A stretch of DNA of 64,000 bases from Alphaproteobacteria bacterium (GTDB taxonomy: Bacteria; Pseudomonadota; Alphaproteobacteria; JAVJRE01): NCBI GenBank assembly GCA_040218575.1, contig JAVJRE010000007.1, forward strand, positions 609,523 through 673,522. Direction: 5' to 3'. The position numbers and the translations under genes were made by a program. The notes beneath the pieces are model-generated. The model was not told the origin of the DNA. It did no database searches and saw only the letters and a program-made list of their open reading frames with translations. Of the stretch, positions 19,389 to 28,098 are shown piece by piece (the stretch's first letter is position 1; each line of letters begins with the position of its first letter).

Positions 19389-20171
19389 TCAATCCGCCGG
19401 GCCATCCGCGCCGAGCTGGCTGGCAATCAGACGCACCACCTGGCCCTCGCGCTCGCCATAGCGCGCCAGGGCCGGCCGGCCACCGGCGGCATAGGCGGCC
19501 ACCGCCCCCAGCAGCGCCCGCAACTGACCGGCGCTGGCCCGGTCAAAGTGGCAGCAGGCACCGCGGGTCAGGCGGGCAATCTCCGCAAAGACACGACCAG
19601 CGGCCGGGTCATTGCCTTCATGAAAAATGAACACCGGCACGCCCAGCAGGCCGAGTCGGCCGGCCGCGTCCGCCACCTGGTCAATATCCTCTTCGCAGGC
19701 ATCGCCCACAAAGACGACCGCATCCACCGGCGCCGTGCGCGCCTGTTTGTGCACATGACGCAGCAGGCGGCCAATCTGGGTGTGGCCGGCCTGGCACTGC
19801 ACCTGCAGCATGAGGTCAGTCAGGGCGCGGGCCGAGGCAATCCAGCGGCTGGCCCGGATCTGGCGAAATCCGCGATAGTAGACGAGCTGCACGTCGAGGC
19901 CGCCCAGCGCAGCCGTGGCCTCAAACATCTCGGCCTGAATGTGACAGGCGGAATCCCATGTAGGCTGGCGGCTGGCGGTGGCATCCAGCGCAAAGATCAG
20001 GCGGCCCCGCCGTGCCCGAACGCCACCGGTTGAGCGGTCATCAAGCGCCGCCACCTGCGCCAGAAAATCGGCCACCGCACCGGCGCCGGTCGGCGCAGGC
20101 GTGGTGTCCGGCGCGGTATCCGACGCGGTGGTCGGCGGGGAGCGGCGATCTGTCTTGCGGTCATCGGCCAT
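19389..20171 (-). CDS. VWA-domain protein
   Basis: A 260-aa cytoplasmic protein with a von Willebrand factor A-like fold. Strand 1 reads L-I-F-A-L-D-A-T-A-S, a DxTxS version of the metal-dependent adhesion (MIDAS) motif, and a later strand reads A-V-V-F-V-G-D-A-C-E-E-D. The N-terminal 40 residues are Thr/Pro/Asp-rich and probably disordered. There is no signal peptide. It is the first gene of an apparent five-gene operon continuing with the J-protein, galU, ugd and the phosphohexomutase. Its function is unknown; pairing with a J-protein hints at a protein-folding or assembly role, which is inference. Confidence 0.75.
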   Translation of the reverse strand: MADDRKTDRRSPPTTASDTAPDTTPAPTGAGAVADFLAQVAALDDRSTGGVRARRGRLIFALDATASRQPTWDSACHIQAEMFEATAALGGLDVQLVYYRGFRQIRASRWIASARALTDLMLQVQCQAGHTQIGRLLRHVHKQARTAPVDAVVFVGDACEEDIDQVADAAGRLGLLGVPVFIFHEGNDPAAGRVFAEIARLTRGACCHFDRASAGQLRALLGAVAAYAAGGRPALARYGEREGQVVRLIASQLGADGPAD

Positions 20172-20239
20172 GGCACAAGGATGGAGCCGATGACCGGTTC
20201 TGCCAAGAGGCGGCTGTGGTTCCTGTTCTTTGCCGGCGC

Positions 20240-21265
20240 CTATTCGGTGACGATGGGGCTGTCGGGATTGAAGGCATGGAAAGCGAAAGCGAAGGTCAGC
20301 TCGTAGGCGACATCGCGGGGGCCCTCGGCGGTTTGCCGTTGCACTACCACATTACCGAGGTCACGACCGGAGGAAATGCGGCTGGCGTCCAAGGCCGAGG
20401 CCATGCCGGGGGTCCAGGTGATGACCAGATCGCCGGCCTCGATGCGCCCGCTCTGACGCAGCAGGTCCAGTGACCAGGCCTGATCCTCCACCTTCACCAC
20501 ATAGGCCAGCGGCGCGATATTTTCCGGCAAGGGGCCGCCGAAGAACTGGCGGAATGGTGTGGAGCCACTGTCATATTCGGGATAGGGGTTGCGACCGTAG
20601 CTGCGCAGGATGCCGCTGGCCGGCACCAGAACCTGGCCATCGGGATGACGCTCCCGGAAGCGGGCGAAGGATTCCAGCCGCGACGGCACGATGTCCAGCA
20701 GCGTGCCGGTCTGATCACCGACAATGGCCTCGCCGGTGAACTGCTGCCACCAACTGAACGTCTGCCGATCATACATGATCAGATCGGAGTGGCGCAGCGC
20801 GCCGGAGGTGCCGAACTCCAGCACCTGGCCATCCACGTCGCGGCGAAAGATGAGTGCCGTGTTGCACAAGGGGCAATAGGTGACGGCAACGGGAACCCCA
20901 CCCACCACGTCATTGACGATCTCGTGCCAGGTCATGATCTGCAGCGGATAGGCGCGGGCATCGCCGTTGATCTCCACTGACAGCACCGGCTCTATGTCAT
21001 CCAGTGAGTCGTGGCCGGCGGCGTCGGCAAAGGTCGGATCGTCAATGGACGGAATACCGTCGGCACGGAGCACCGGGATCACCTCCGACAGGCTCACCGA
21101 GCGCTTGGCGAGATTGGTCTGTGGCCAGTTGCGGGCGAAATAGCTCTCAAGGTCGGCCTCGTCCTGGGCCACCGCCGGGGCAGCCAGGCCAAGGACCAGG
21201 GCGACCAACAGCGCCGGCCGGATCAGCAGACGGAACCGCTTGGGGCGGATGGAAAAGCGAGGCAT
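20240..21265 (-). CDS. DUF3179 domain-containing secreted protein
   Basis: A 341-aa protein with a clear signal peptide (R-P-A-L-L-V-A-L-V-L-G-L, cut near A-V-A-Q). It then has the DUF3179 hallmarks: I-M-T-W-H-E-I-V-N-D, V-T-Y-C-P-L-C-N-T-A with its paired cysteines, and S-D-L-I-M-Y-D-R-Q-T. The family is widespread in marine and environmental bacteria and has no established function; the C-P-L-C motif suggests a redox or metal site. It lies 112 nt after the nucleoside hydrolase gene on the same strand. Confidence 0.85.
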   Translation of the reverse strand: MPRFSIRPKRFRLLIRPALLVALVLGLAAPAVAQDEADLESYFARNWPQTNLAKRSVSLSEVIPVLRADGIPSIDDPTFADAAGHDSLDDIEPVLSVEINGDARAYPLQIMTWHEIVNDVVGGVPVAVTYCPLCNTALIFRRDVDGQVLEFGTSGALRHSDLIMYDRQTFSWWQQFTGEAIVGDQTGTLLDIVPSRLESFARFRERHPDGQVLVPASGILRSYGRNPYPEYDSGSTPFRQFFGGPLPENIAPLAYVVKVEDQAWSLDLLRQSGRIEAGDLVITWTPGMASALDASRISSGRDLGNVVVQRQTAEGPRDVAYELTFAFAFHAFNPDSPIVTE

Positions 21266-21377
21266 GGCGCATCCTTTTGGCCGGGGGGATCAGGCCACAG
21301 GAAACAGGCTGCAGGCGGTGGCGGCAAACCACGCCTCGTCACATTTGGTTGAGAGTGGCGGCCGCCGGCGGCCAGCC

Positions 21378-22319
21378 TCAGCCGTAGCGGGCGATACAGT
21401 CGGCCAGCAAGGCGAAGAAGCCATCGGCGTCGGCCCGGTCCATAACCAGAGCATTGGGCGCACGGTCCTTCTGCCGGCCCCACCAGTCGACCACCGTGCG
21501 GCCACGGGTAAACTCTCCGCGCGTTTCCACATCCACATGAACCTCACGGCCGGAAAACAGCTCCGGCTGCAGCAGCCAGGCGATGACACAGGCGTCGTGC
21601 AGAGCAACCCCGGCAGTGCCGAAGCGCTCCACCGCCGCTGGCCGCGACAGCTCCAGCGCGCGAACGGCGTCGGCCACCGGCCCTTTGAGCGCGTGAGTGG
21701 CGGCCATGCGCGCCGGACTGGCGATGACCTGCATGGTGACGTCGAGACCAAACATCACGATGGGTGCGCCGGCCTCAAAGACGATGCGCGCCGCCTCCGC
21801 GTCGGCATAGATGTTGAACTCTGCCGACGGCGTCACATTGCCGAGCGAGGTGGCGCCGCCCATGAGAACAATGCGGGCGATGCGCGGCACGATATCCGGC
21901 GCCATGACCATGGCCTGGGCGATGTTGGTCAGAGGCCCCACAGGGCACAGGGTGATTTCACCCGGATCAGCCTGCCGCAGCATGTGGACGATGACGCTGA
22001 CCGCGTGGCCGTCATCGAGCGGCTGCTTCGGCGGCGGCAGAACGAGATTGCCGAGACCGCTGGCCCCATGCACGTGGGAGGCGTCAGCCACGGGCCCGAC
22101 CAGGGGCCGCGGGCAGCCCGCATGGACCGGGACTTCCGGTCGGCCGCACAGCTCCCGCAGGGCGCGGGCATTGAGCGCCGTGCGCTCCAGACCCACATTG
22201 CCGGCGACCGGCGTAATGGCCCTGACATCGAGCCGCTCCGGCACGGCCAGCGCCATCATCAGCGCCACCGCGTCATCCACGCCGGGATCACAGTCGAAGA
22301 TGATGGGCAGAGCGGCCAT
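21378..22319 (-). CDS. Nucleoside hydrolase (IUNH family)
   Basis: Cleaves the N-glycosidic bond of ribonucleosides or related ribosides. The 313-aa protein opens with the calcium site D-C-D-P-G-V-D-D-A-V-A-L (the DxDxxxDD signature). It has N-I-Y-A-D-A-E-A-A-R in the middle and L-H-D-A-C-V-I-A-W, which holds the conserved His-Asp pair, near residue 240. Substrate preference cannot be read from the sequence. The start lies 11 nt after the stop of the first DddP-like M24 gene, so the two are probably co-transcribed. Confidence 0.92.
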   Translation of the reverse strand: MAALPIIFDCDPGVDDAVALMMALAVPERLDVRAITPVAGNVGLERTALNARALRELCGRPEVPVHAGCPRPLVGPVADASHVHGASGLGNLVLPPPKQPLDDGHAVSVIVHMLRQADPGEITLCPVGPLTNIAQAMVMAPDIVPRIARIVLMGGATSLGNVTPSAEFNIYADAEAARIVFEAGAPIVMFGLDVTMQVIASPARMAATHALKGPVADAVRALELSRPAAVERFGTAGVALHDACVIAWLLQPELFSGREVHVDVETRGEFTRGRTVVDWWGRQKDRAPNALVMDRADADGFFALLADCIARYG

Positions 22320-22330
22320 GGTCCGGCCGC

Positions 22331-23590
22331 CTAGCTGAGGAAGGCGTCTTCGTAGGGGAAGGTCGATAGAATCTCCAGGCCGTTATCGGTGATCAGCACC
22401 TGCTGCTCCAGCTTGACGCCCTCGGCGCCGCCTTCAGCACCGACATAGCTTTCGACGCACAAGGTCATACCCGGCTCGACAATCCCTTCGGGATCGGCCA
22501 GGCGCCAGATGTCCTGGACGTTGGGGATCGACGGATACTCGTCGCAGAGGCCGACCCCGTGCAGCAGGGAATAGCGATTGGCGGCGTATTCGTTAGGTAT
22601 CTTCCAGCTCTTCTCACAGATTTCCCGGTGGGTAACGCCTGGTTTCAGCAAGGCGCAGTTATGAGCGATCTGGTCCACCGCCAGGCCATACAGCTTTTTC
22701 TGTTCGTCGCTGGGCTTGCCCGGGCCGCAGAAGAACGTGCGGCTCACATCGGCGCAATAGCCGAAGGGGCCGATGAGATCGGTATCGAAGCTGACCAGAT
22801 CGCCCGGCCGGATAACCCGCTCGCCACATTCCTGGAACCACGGATTGGTCCGCCCGCCGGTGGTCAGCAGACGGGTTTCGATCCACTCGCCGCCCATTTC
22901 GATATTCGTCTGATGCAGAATGGACCACAGCGCGTTTTCAGTCATGCCCGGCTTCAGCGCCTCGCGCATGCGGTACATGCCGGCATCGCATACATCCATG
23001 CACACATTCATGCAGGCCATCTCCTCCGGCCCCTTGATGACGCGGGCGCGCTCCATCACCTGCTGACCATCCATCACCTCGAAGCCGAGCTCCTGCATGA
23101 CATTGTGGCCGTAGGGATCGAGATGGTCGAAAGCGACGCGCCGGTTGTCGCCGGACAGACGGCGGATTTCCGTCGCCAGCTCGTCACCCCAGGCGCGAGC
23201 GCGGGAGGCGGCCTGCTCCGCCGCCGGGAAATAGAACCAGGTGCGGGCCGGCCGCACCTCGTCCACCGTTTCCAGGCCGGCCGACACCATGATGGCGCCG
23301 GGATTGTTGTATTCCCACAGGATGATGGGCCCCTCGGTGGGCACAAAGACGTAGCGCGCCGCGTTGTGCAGGGTCCACACCGCCATCTGACGGGTGCCGG
23401 TGGCGTAGCGGATGTTGATGGGGTCATAGAGAACGATGCCGGCATAGTCGCGGGCGCGGAGCTGTTCGCGCACCCGCCCCAGGCGGTACGCCCGGAGCGC
23501 CACCATGTCGATCTGGCCTTCATAATCCTTGAGGCCGGCGCCCGGCGCATTCTTGGCCAGGTCGAGTGAGCCCAGTGCTTCCAAACTCAT
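22331..23590 (-). CDS. DddP-like M24-family protein (copy 1)
   Basis: First of five paralogues with the creatinase/aminopeptidase P (M24) fold and strong resemblance to the DMSP lyase DddP (V-W-T-L-H-N, R-T-N-P-W-F-Q-E-C-G, F-D-T-D-L-I-G). The 419-aa protein keeps all six presumed metal ligands: D269, D271, D281, H344, E380 and E395. D350 in H-G-V-G-L-C-D-E matches the Asp reported as the DddP catalytic base. The ATG at 23590, after GGGGGA, gives the same length as copy 3; an ATG at 23614 is also possible. It could be a DMSP lyase, a peptidase or a hydrolase of another osmolyte. It lies about 7 kb from the other four copies, next to a nucleoside hydrolase gene. Confidence 0.85.
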   Translation of the reverse strand: MSLEALGSLDLAKNAPGAGLKDYEGQIDMVALRAYRLGRVREQLRARDYAGIVLYDPINIRYATGTRQMAVWTLHNAARYVFVPTEGPIILWEYNNPGAIMVSAGLETVDEVRPARTWFYFPAAEQAASRARAWGDELATEIRRLSGDNRRVAFDHLDPYGHNVMQELGFEVMDGQQVMERARVIKGPEEMACMNVCMDVCDAGMYRMREALKPGMTENALWSILHQTNIEMGGEWIETRLLTTGGRTNPWFQECGERVIRPGDLVSFDTDLIGPFGYCADVSRTFFCGPGKPSDEQKKLYGLAVDQIAHNCALLKPGVTHREICEKSWKIPNEYAANRYSLLHGVGLCDEYPSIPNVQDIWRLADPEGIVEPGMTLCVESYVGAEGGAEGVKLEQQVLITDNGLEILSTFPYEDAFLS

Positions 23591-23876
23591 CGGTGTATCC
23601 CCCGCAAAGTCCATCGGACCGCCCCGCCCCCGGCACGACCCGGTCCCGGTCCGTGCCGGGACCACGGTAGAACGCCGGCCTCGCCCTGCCAAGCAAGGAC
23701 GCGGACCGGCGACGCCAGGTCGCAGGCACGTCGGGCAAAGACTCAACGCAGGGAGTCCACATAGCCGGAGAGTCCCTGGAGTCCCTATTGAGCGGGACAG
23801 AGAAGGCGACGGCAGGCGACGGGCACGGCGGCAAGGGACTAGACTGGGCCAAACCGCTAATCGGCAGAGGATTTCC

Positions 23877-24632
23877 ATGTACCAGATCGACGACTACACC
23901 ATCGAAGCCAGTCCGCGCCGTGTGCGGGCCTATTTCAACGGCCAGTGCATCGCCGACAGCCGCCACATGGTCCTGTTCTTCGAGCGGCCCTATCCCAACT
24001 ATTATTTTCCACGGGATGCGGTGGCCGCCGGCGTGCTGAGCCCGAGCGAGACGCGGGAAAGCGGCAATCCGCGCGGCGAGAAGCTGTTCTGGGACGTGAC
24101 GGTCAACGGCAAGACGGCGAAGGACGCCGCCTTTACCTATCGCCAGCCACCGAAGGCCGGGCAAGCCGATCTGGAGTCCTATGTGACCTTCGCCTGGAAG
24201 GCGATGGACGCGTGGTTCGAGGAAGACGAGCGGATCTATGTGCACGCCCGCAACCCCTATCACCGGGTGGATGCGGTGGCCTCGTCGCGTCATGTGCAGG
24301 TGAGCGTGGACGGCACACTGGTGGCGGACACCCGGCGGCCGGTCCTGCTGTGGGAAACCGGGCTGCCCACGCGCTATTACATTCCGCCACAGGACGTGCG
24401 GCTTGACCTGTTGCAGTCAAGCGATACACAGACGGCCTGTCCCTATAAGGGCGAGGCGCGATACTACTCGGTGGTGGCCGACGGCAAGACCCACAAGGAC
24501 CTGGCCTGGTGGTATCCCATGCCGATCCCCGAACAGGCGAAGCTGCAGGGCCTGATCTGCTTCTACAATGAAGCGGTGGACATGAGCGAGGACGGCATCG
24601 CGCTGGAGCGGCCGAAGACGCATTTCCGCTAG
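23877..24632 (+). CDS. Protein with two DUF427 domains
   Basis: A 251-aa cytoplasmic protein made of two tandem DUF427 domains. The repeat is visible as R-R-V-R-A-Y-F-N-G-Q-C-I-A-D-S near residue 10 and R-H-V-Q-V-S-V-D-G-T-L-V-A-D-T near residue 140. Each is followed by P-x-x-Y-Y-F/I-P and later by Y-x-x-V plus G-K-T, where the second copy has C-P-Y-K-G. DUF427 proteins are small beta-rich folds without a settled function. The ATG at 23877 follows CAGAGG; the longer open frame upstream overlaps the divergent M24 gene. It is divergent from the copy 1 gene and lies upstream of an exporter. Confidence 0.85.
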   Translation: MYQIDDYTIEASPRRVRAYFNGQCIADSRHMVLFFERPYPNYYFPRDAVAAGVLSPSETRESGNPRGEKLFWDVTVNGKTAKDAAFTYRQPPKAGQADLESYVTFAWKAMDAWFEEDERIYVHARNPYHRVDAVASSRHVQVSVDGTLVADTRRPVLLWETGLPTRYYIPPQDVRLDLLQSSDTQTACPYKGEARYYSVVADGKTHKDLAWWYPMPIPEQAKLQGLICFYNEAVDMSEDGIALERPKTHFR

Positions 24633-24716
24633 ACCCCGCGCCTGACGCATCCCATGAAAGCCTGACGCCGGCCGCTGACCCGCGGTCGCTGCCCAACCCC
24701 AAGCGGAAGACGAGAC

Positions 24717-25931
24717 ATGGCCTGGACCCGCCCGCGCGCGGATTCCCTGACGATTGCCGCGCTGCTGACGGCGCTGGCCGCCTACGGGCCACTGGCGGTA
24801 GATGTCTATCTGCCGTCCCTGCCCAGCATCGTCGCCGACTATGGGACGACCGAGGAGAAGGTGCAGCTTACGCTGAGCCTGTTCTTCGTCGGTTTCGCGC
24901 TGGGCCAGTTGCTGCACGGGCCCCTGTCGGACCGTTTTGGCCGGCGGCCGGTGCTGATCGCCGGCACCGCCACCTTCATTCTGGCTTCGATCATGGCGGC
25001 GCTGGCCAGCAGTGTGGATATGCTGATCGTCGCCCGCTTCCTGCAGGCGCTGGGAGCGGCCTCCGGCAGCGTTCTGTCGCGGACGGTTGTGCGCGATGTC
25101 TACGGGCCCGAACGCTCGGCCCGGGTGATGGCCTATATGGCCGCCGCCATGGGCCTGGCGCCGTCTCTTGGACCGATGATCGGCGGTCAGATAGAAGAGT
25201 TTCTTGGCTGGCGCTGGAACTTCGCCTTCGTGGCGGCGGCGGCCGGGCTGTGCCTGCTGGCGATCATCAGCCTGCTGAAAGAGACCAACCCGAAGTTCAA
25301 TCCCGAGGCGGTCAATTTCGGCCCCATGCTGCGGATCTTCGCCCGCCTGGCGGCGGAGCCCGCCTATCTGGGCCATGCCCTGACCCTGGCCTTCAATTTC
25401 GGCGGCTATTTTGCGTTCATTTCCGCCTCCGCCTTCGTCTTTATCGAGTTTCTGGGTCTGACACCCGGCGTCTATGGCGTCTGCTTCGGCGCGGCGGTGC
25501 TGGGCGGCCTGTCGGGCAATCTGACCTCGGGCCGGCTGGTCCGCCGGGTGGGCAGCCCGCGGCTGGTGCTATGGGGCGGCATCGCTGGCGCCGCATCGGG
25601 GCTGGCCATGGCGGGGCTGGCCTGGGGTGGCTCCACCGGTGTATGGCAGATTCTGATTCCCATGGCGGTCTATACCTTTGGCATGGGGTTGATCATGCCC
25701 AATACCATCGCCATGGCCATTGCGCCGTGGCCGCACAATGCGGGGGCGGCCTCCTCCCTGCTGGGCTTCATCCAGATGGTGCTGTCAGCGGCGGCCGGCA
25801 TCCTGGTGGTGTGGGCCAGCGACGGCACCCAGTTGGCGATGGTGACGGCCATCGCCATCGGCGGCGTCGGTGCCTTGCTGAGCCATGTCTGGCTCGGCCG
25901 GCGCGGGCGGCGGCCGGCCACAGCCCAGTGA
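24717..25931 (+). CDS. Bcr/CflA-family MFS multidrug exporter
   Basis: A 404-aa major facilitator protein with about 12 membrane helices. Helix 1 carries the drug:proton antiporter-2 signature (A-A-Y-G-P-L-A-V-D-V-Y-L-P-S-L-P). The loop between helices 2 and 3 has G-P-L-S-D-R-F-G-R-R-P-V, and the motif C-like G-P-M-I-G-G-Q-I lies in helix 5. Members export bicyclomycin, chloramphenicol, sulfonamides or cysteine; the substrate here is unknown. It follows the DUF427 gene by 84 nt. A 15-bp tandem repeat starts at its stop codon. Confidence 0.93.
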   Translation: MAWTRPRADSLTIAALLTALAAYGPLAVDVYLPSLPSIVADYGTTEEKVQLTLSLFFVGFALGQLLHGPLSDRFGRRPVLIAGTATFILASIMAALASSVDMLIVARFLQALGAASGSVLSRTVVRDVYGPERSARVMAYMAAAMGLAPSLGPMIGGQIEEFLGWRWNFAFVAAAAGLCLLAIISLLKETNPKFNPEAVNFGPMLRIFARLAAEPAYLGHALTLAFNFGGYFAFISASAFVFIEFLGLTPGVYGVCFGAAVLGGLSGNLTSGRLVRRVGSPRLVLWGGIAGAASGLAMAGLAWGGSTGVWQILIPMAVYTFGMGLIMPNTIAMAIAPWPHNAGAASSLLGFIQMVLSAAAGILVVWASDGTQLAMVTAIAIGGVGALLSHVWLGRRGRRPATAQ

Positions 25932-25974
25932 GTCACGCCGCAACGAGTCAGGCCGCAACGAGTCAGGCCTCAAT
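25930..25974. repeat. 15-bp tandem repeat (3 copies) between MFS and Sel1 genes
   Basis: Three consecutive 15-bp units, GAGTCACGCCGCAAC, GAGTCAGGCCGCAAC and GAGTCAGGCCTCAAT, are followed by a partial fourth copy. The array lies exactly between the stop codons of two convergent genes. Similar 15-bp arrays occur at 47985 and 63815. Confidence 0.9.
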
Positions 25975-25977
25975 GAA

Positions 25978-26775
25978 TCAGGGAGGCGGCGCCACATGGT
26001 CGGCAAGGGCCGCGAGCAGAGCTTCCGTCAACAGGCCATCGCTGGCGATGCCGGCATCCGACTGAAAGCGGCGGATGGCGGCGACCAGCACCGGTGACTT
26101 GTCATCGCTCAGCAAGCCCGGATCATAGCCCGCCGCCCGCAACAGAGCCTGGCCGGCGGCCAGACGCTCCGGCCAGGCGATAGCCACCAGCGCTGATCGC
26201 GCCTGATCGGCCACGCGCCGGTCGCCGCGCGCCAGCGCCAGAGCCAGCCAGCGCGCGGCAAGCCCATCATCGGCCGGCACGCCCCGTCCGGTGCGATGAA
26301 GCACACCCAGCATGAGGCCGGCATCGGCCGCACCGGCCGCCGCCGCCATCTGCAGCCAGGTGACGGCTTGCGCCTCTGCCGCCGCACCGCCGCCAGCCAG
26401 AAGAAGGCGGGCCAGTTCATACTGGGCTACTACATCGCCTTGTGCGGCGGCGCGCCGGTAGGCGGCCATCGCCTGATCGGTGTCGCCGGCGCGGGCGCTG
26501 GCCCGGGCCAGCGCATGAGCCAGCCGCGGGTCAGCGGGCGACTCCGCCGTCGCGGCGCGGCACAACGGCAAGGCCAGCTCCGGCCGGATATCCAAAAGAG
26601 CCGCCACCCGGTCCGGCGCGGCAGCGGCAAGGCAGGCCTCCGCGGTGGAACCGGCTGCCATGTCCGCCGCAAGCGCCATCCCCGCAACCGGCGCGACGGC
26701 GGCCGGCATGTAGAGCATGGCGGCCAACACCACGGCCGACCCGGCAGCATGGGCGATGGCATGAAGTGATTTCAT
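25978..26775 (-). CDS. Sel1/TPR-repeat protein with C-terminal peptidoglycan-binding domain
   Basis: A 265-aa exported protein. The ATG at 26775 gives a signal peptide (M-K-S-L-H-A-I-A-H-A-A-G with a hydrophobic run, then A-G-M-A-L-A-A-D). Residues about 50-195 form Ala-rich helical TPR/Sel1 repeats (A-A-A-Q-G-D-V-V-A-Q-Y-E-L-A-R-L-L-L and its repeats). The C-terminus (V-L-V-A-A-I-R-R-F-Q-S-D-A-G-I-A-S-D-G) is a PG_binding_1 half repeat. It probably acts in the periplasm at the cell wall. It ends against the tandem repeat and is divergent from the enolase-superfamily gene. Confidence 0.8.
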   Translation of the reverse strand: MKSLHAIAHAAGSAVVLAAMLYMPAAVAPVAGMALAADMAAGSTAEACLAAAAPDRVAALLDIRPELALPLCRAATAESPADPRLAHALARASARAGDTDQAMAAYRRAAAQGDVVAQYELARLLLAGGGAAAEAQAVTWLQMAAAAGAADAGLMLGVLHRTGRGVPADDGLAARWLALALARGDRRVADQARSALVAIAWPERLAAGQALLRAAGYDPGLLSDDKSPVLVAAIRRFQSDAGIASDGLLTEALLAALADHVAPPP

Positions 26776-26890
26776 AGGGTCGCACGACGGATCATGGTCA
26801 GGCCCAAGGGGCACACGAGCACCCGGACAGTCTAGTGCAAGCCCGGTGCGGCAGGCAGAATGCACGCCACACATACCAGGGAGCGCCCCC

Positions 26891-28075
26891 ATGAAGATTA
26901 CCCGCGTCCGAGCGACGCCTGTCAACCTGCCGCTGGAAGCGCCCTATGACTGGACCTTCGGCGCCCTGCCCGGCTTTACCAAAGCGGTGATCGAGGTGGA
27001 GACCGACGAAGGCATCACCGGTCTTGGCGAAGCGCCACGCGGCGAACTGGCGGCGATGATCAATGATAGCCTTGGCCCGCGCCTGGTGGGCCGCGACCCG
27101 TTCGACATCGCCGGGCTGGAGGCGCGCTGTGTGCCGGGGCTGCGTGGCGTACAGTCCACCACGCCCTTCCCCCTGCTGCGCGCCTGGGGCGGCATCGAGA
27201 CGGCACTGTGGGACATTCGCGGCAAGGCGTGGAACCAGCCGCTGTACCAGCTACTGGGCGGCGCCGTACGCAAGGACATTCCGTTTACGGAGTATTTTTC
27301 GTTCCGTCAGGCGTTGAACGGCAAGGGCGGGGAACAGACGCCGGAAGCGGTGGCCGACTATTGCGTTGAAATGCACGAGACCCACGGTTCCACTTTCTTC
27401 GAGGGAAAGTTCACCACCGCCGACCCGGAGCCGAGCCTGGAAATGTTGCGGCAGATCCGTCGCCGTCTGGGCGACAAGATCATGCTCCGCATCGACTCCA
27501 ACAAGGCCTATTCGGTAGCCACCGCGCGAATGATAGCGCCGGAACTGGAGGAGCTGGGTGTGCGCGGCTGGGAAGACCCGGTGGCCAGCTTTCAGGAGAT
27601 GGCGATTCTGCGCCGCTCCACCTCCATTCCCTTCTCGGTCCACAACTGCAATTTCCAGCATGCGGTGGCGCTGGGCACACCCGACATTTTCGTCACCGAC
27701 ACCGCGACCCATGGCGGCATCAGCCATGCGGTGCGCTTCATCGGCGCCTGCGAACAGATGGGGATCGACTTCTGGTTCTATTCAGGCGACGCCGGTATCA
27801 CCAGCGCGCTGTACCTGCACATGTGTGCGGCGCTCAACTGGGTCCGCGAACCCAACCAGTCGCTGTTCACCCAGCAAGTGGCGGATATCATCATCGGCGG
27901 CCCGTTCAAGACCAAGAACAACACCGTGCGGGTGCCGGAAGGACCGGGCCTTGGGGTCGAGCTTGACCGCGACCGCATGGCCCACGCCCACAAGGACTTC
28001 GTGGACAACGGTCCGCCCAACGAATTCCACGACCCGGCCAATCCGGGTGTCTTCCGGCGCGTGCCGTTGTCGTAA
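26891..28075 (+). CDS. Enolase-superfamily protein (glucarate dehydratase-like clade)
   Basis: A 394-aa protein of the mandelate racemase/enolase superfamily: N-terminal capping domain (1-125), barrel (130-350), and the C-terminal V-P-E-G-P-G-L-G-V-E-L-D motif. Likely Mg ligands are D202 (R-I-D-S-N), E228 (W-E-D-P) and Asn at 252 or 254 (H-N-C-N), with D270 in the dyad position. Two departures stand out. A single Lys (K173) replaces the K-x-K pair, and the place expected for the catalytic His reads F-W-F-Y297-S-G-D. The reaction is therefore uncertain: a dehydratase, an epimerase or something new. The start at 26891 follows AGGGAG. It lies within the DddP-like/MttB region but is transcribed alone. 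Confidence 0.82.
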   Translation: MKITRVRATPVNLPLEAPYDWTFGALPGFTKAVIEVETDEGITGLGEAPRGELAAMINDSLGPRLVGRDPFDIAGLEARCVPGLRGVQSTTPFPLLRAWGGIETALWDIRGKAWNQPLYQLLGGAVRKDIPFTEYFSFRQALNGKGGEQTPEAVADYCVEMHETHGSTFFEGKFTTADPEPSLEMLRQIRRRLGDKIMLRIDSNKAYSVATARMIAPELEELGVRGWEDPVASFQEMAILRRSTSIPFSVHNCNFQHAVALGTPDIFVTDTATHGGISHAVRFIGACEQMGIDFWFYSGDAGITSALYLHMCAALNWVREPNQSLFTQQVADIIIGGPFKTKNNTVRVPEGPGLGVELDRDRMAHAHKDFVDNGPPNEFHDPANPGVFRRVPLS

Positions 28076-28098
28076 GACGGTGGCGAACGACGCGTCGT

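Noticed and set aside
28087..28098. 12-bp perfect palindrome ACGACGCGTCGT between the enolase-superfamily and dienelactone hydrolase-like genes
   Set aside because: It has no loop and no T run, and such GC palindromes are common at this base composition; it is too weak to call a terminator or operator.
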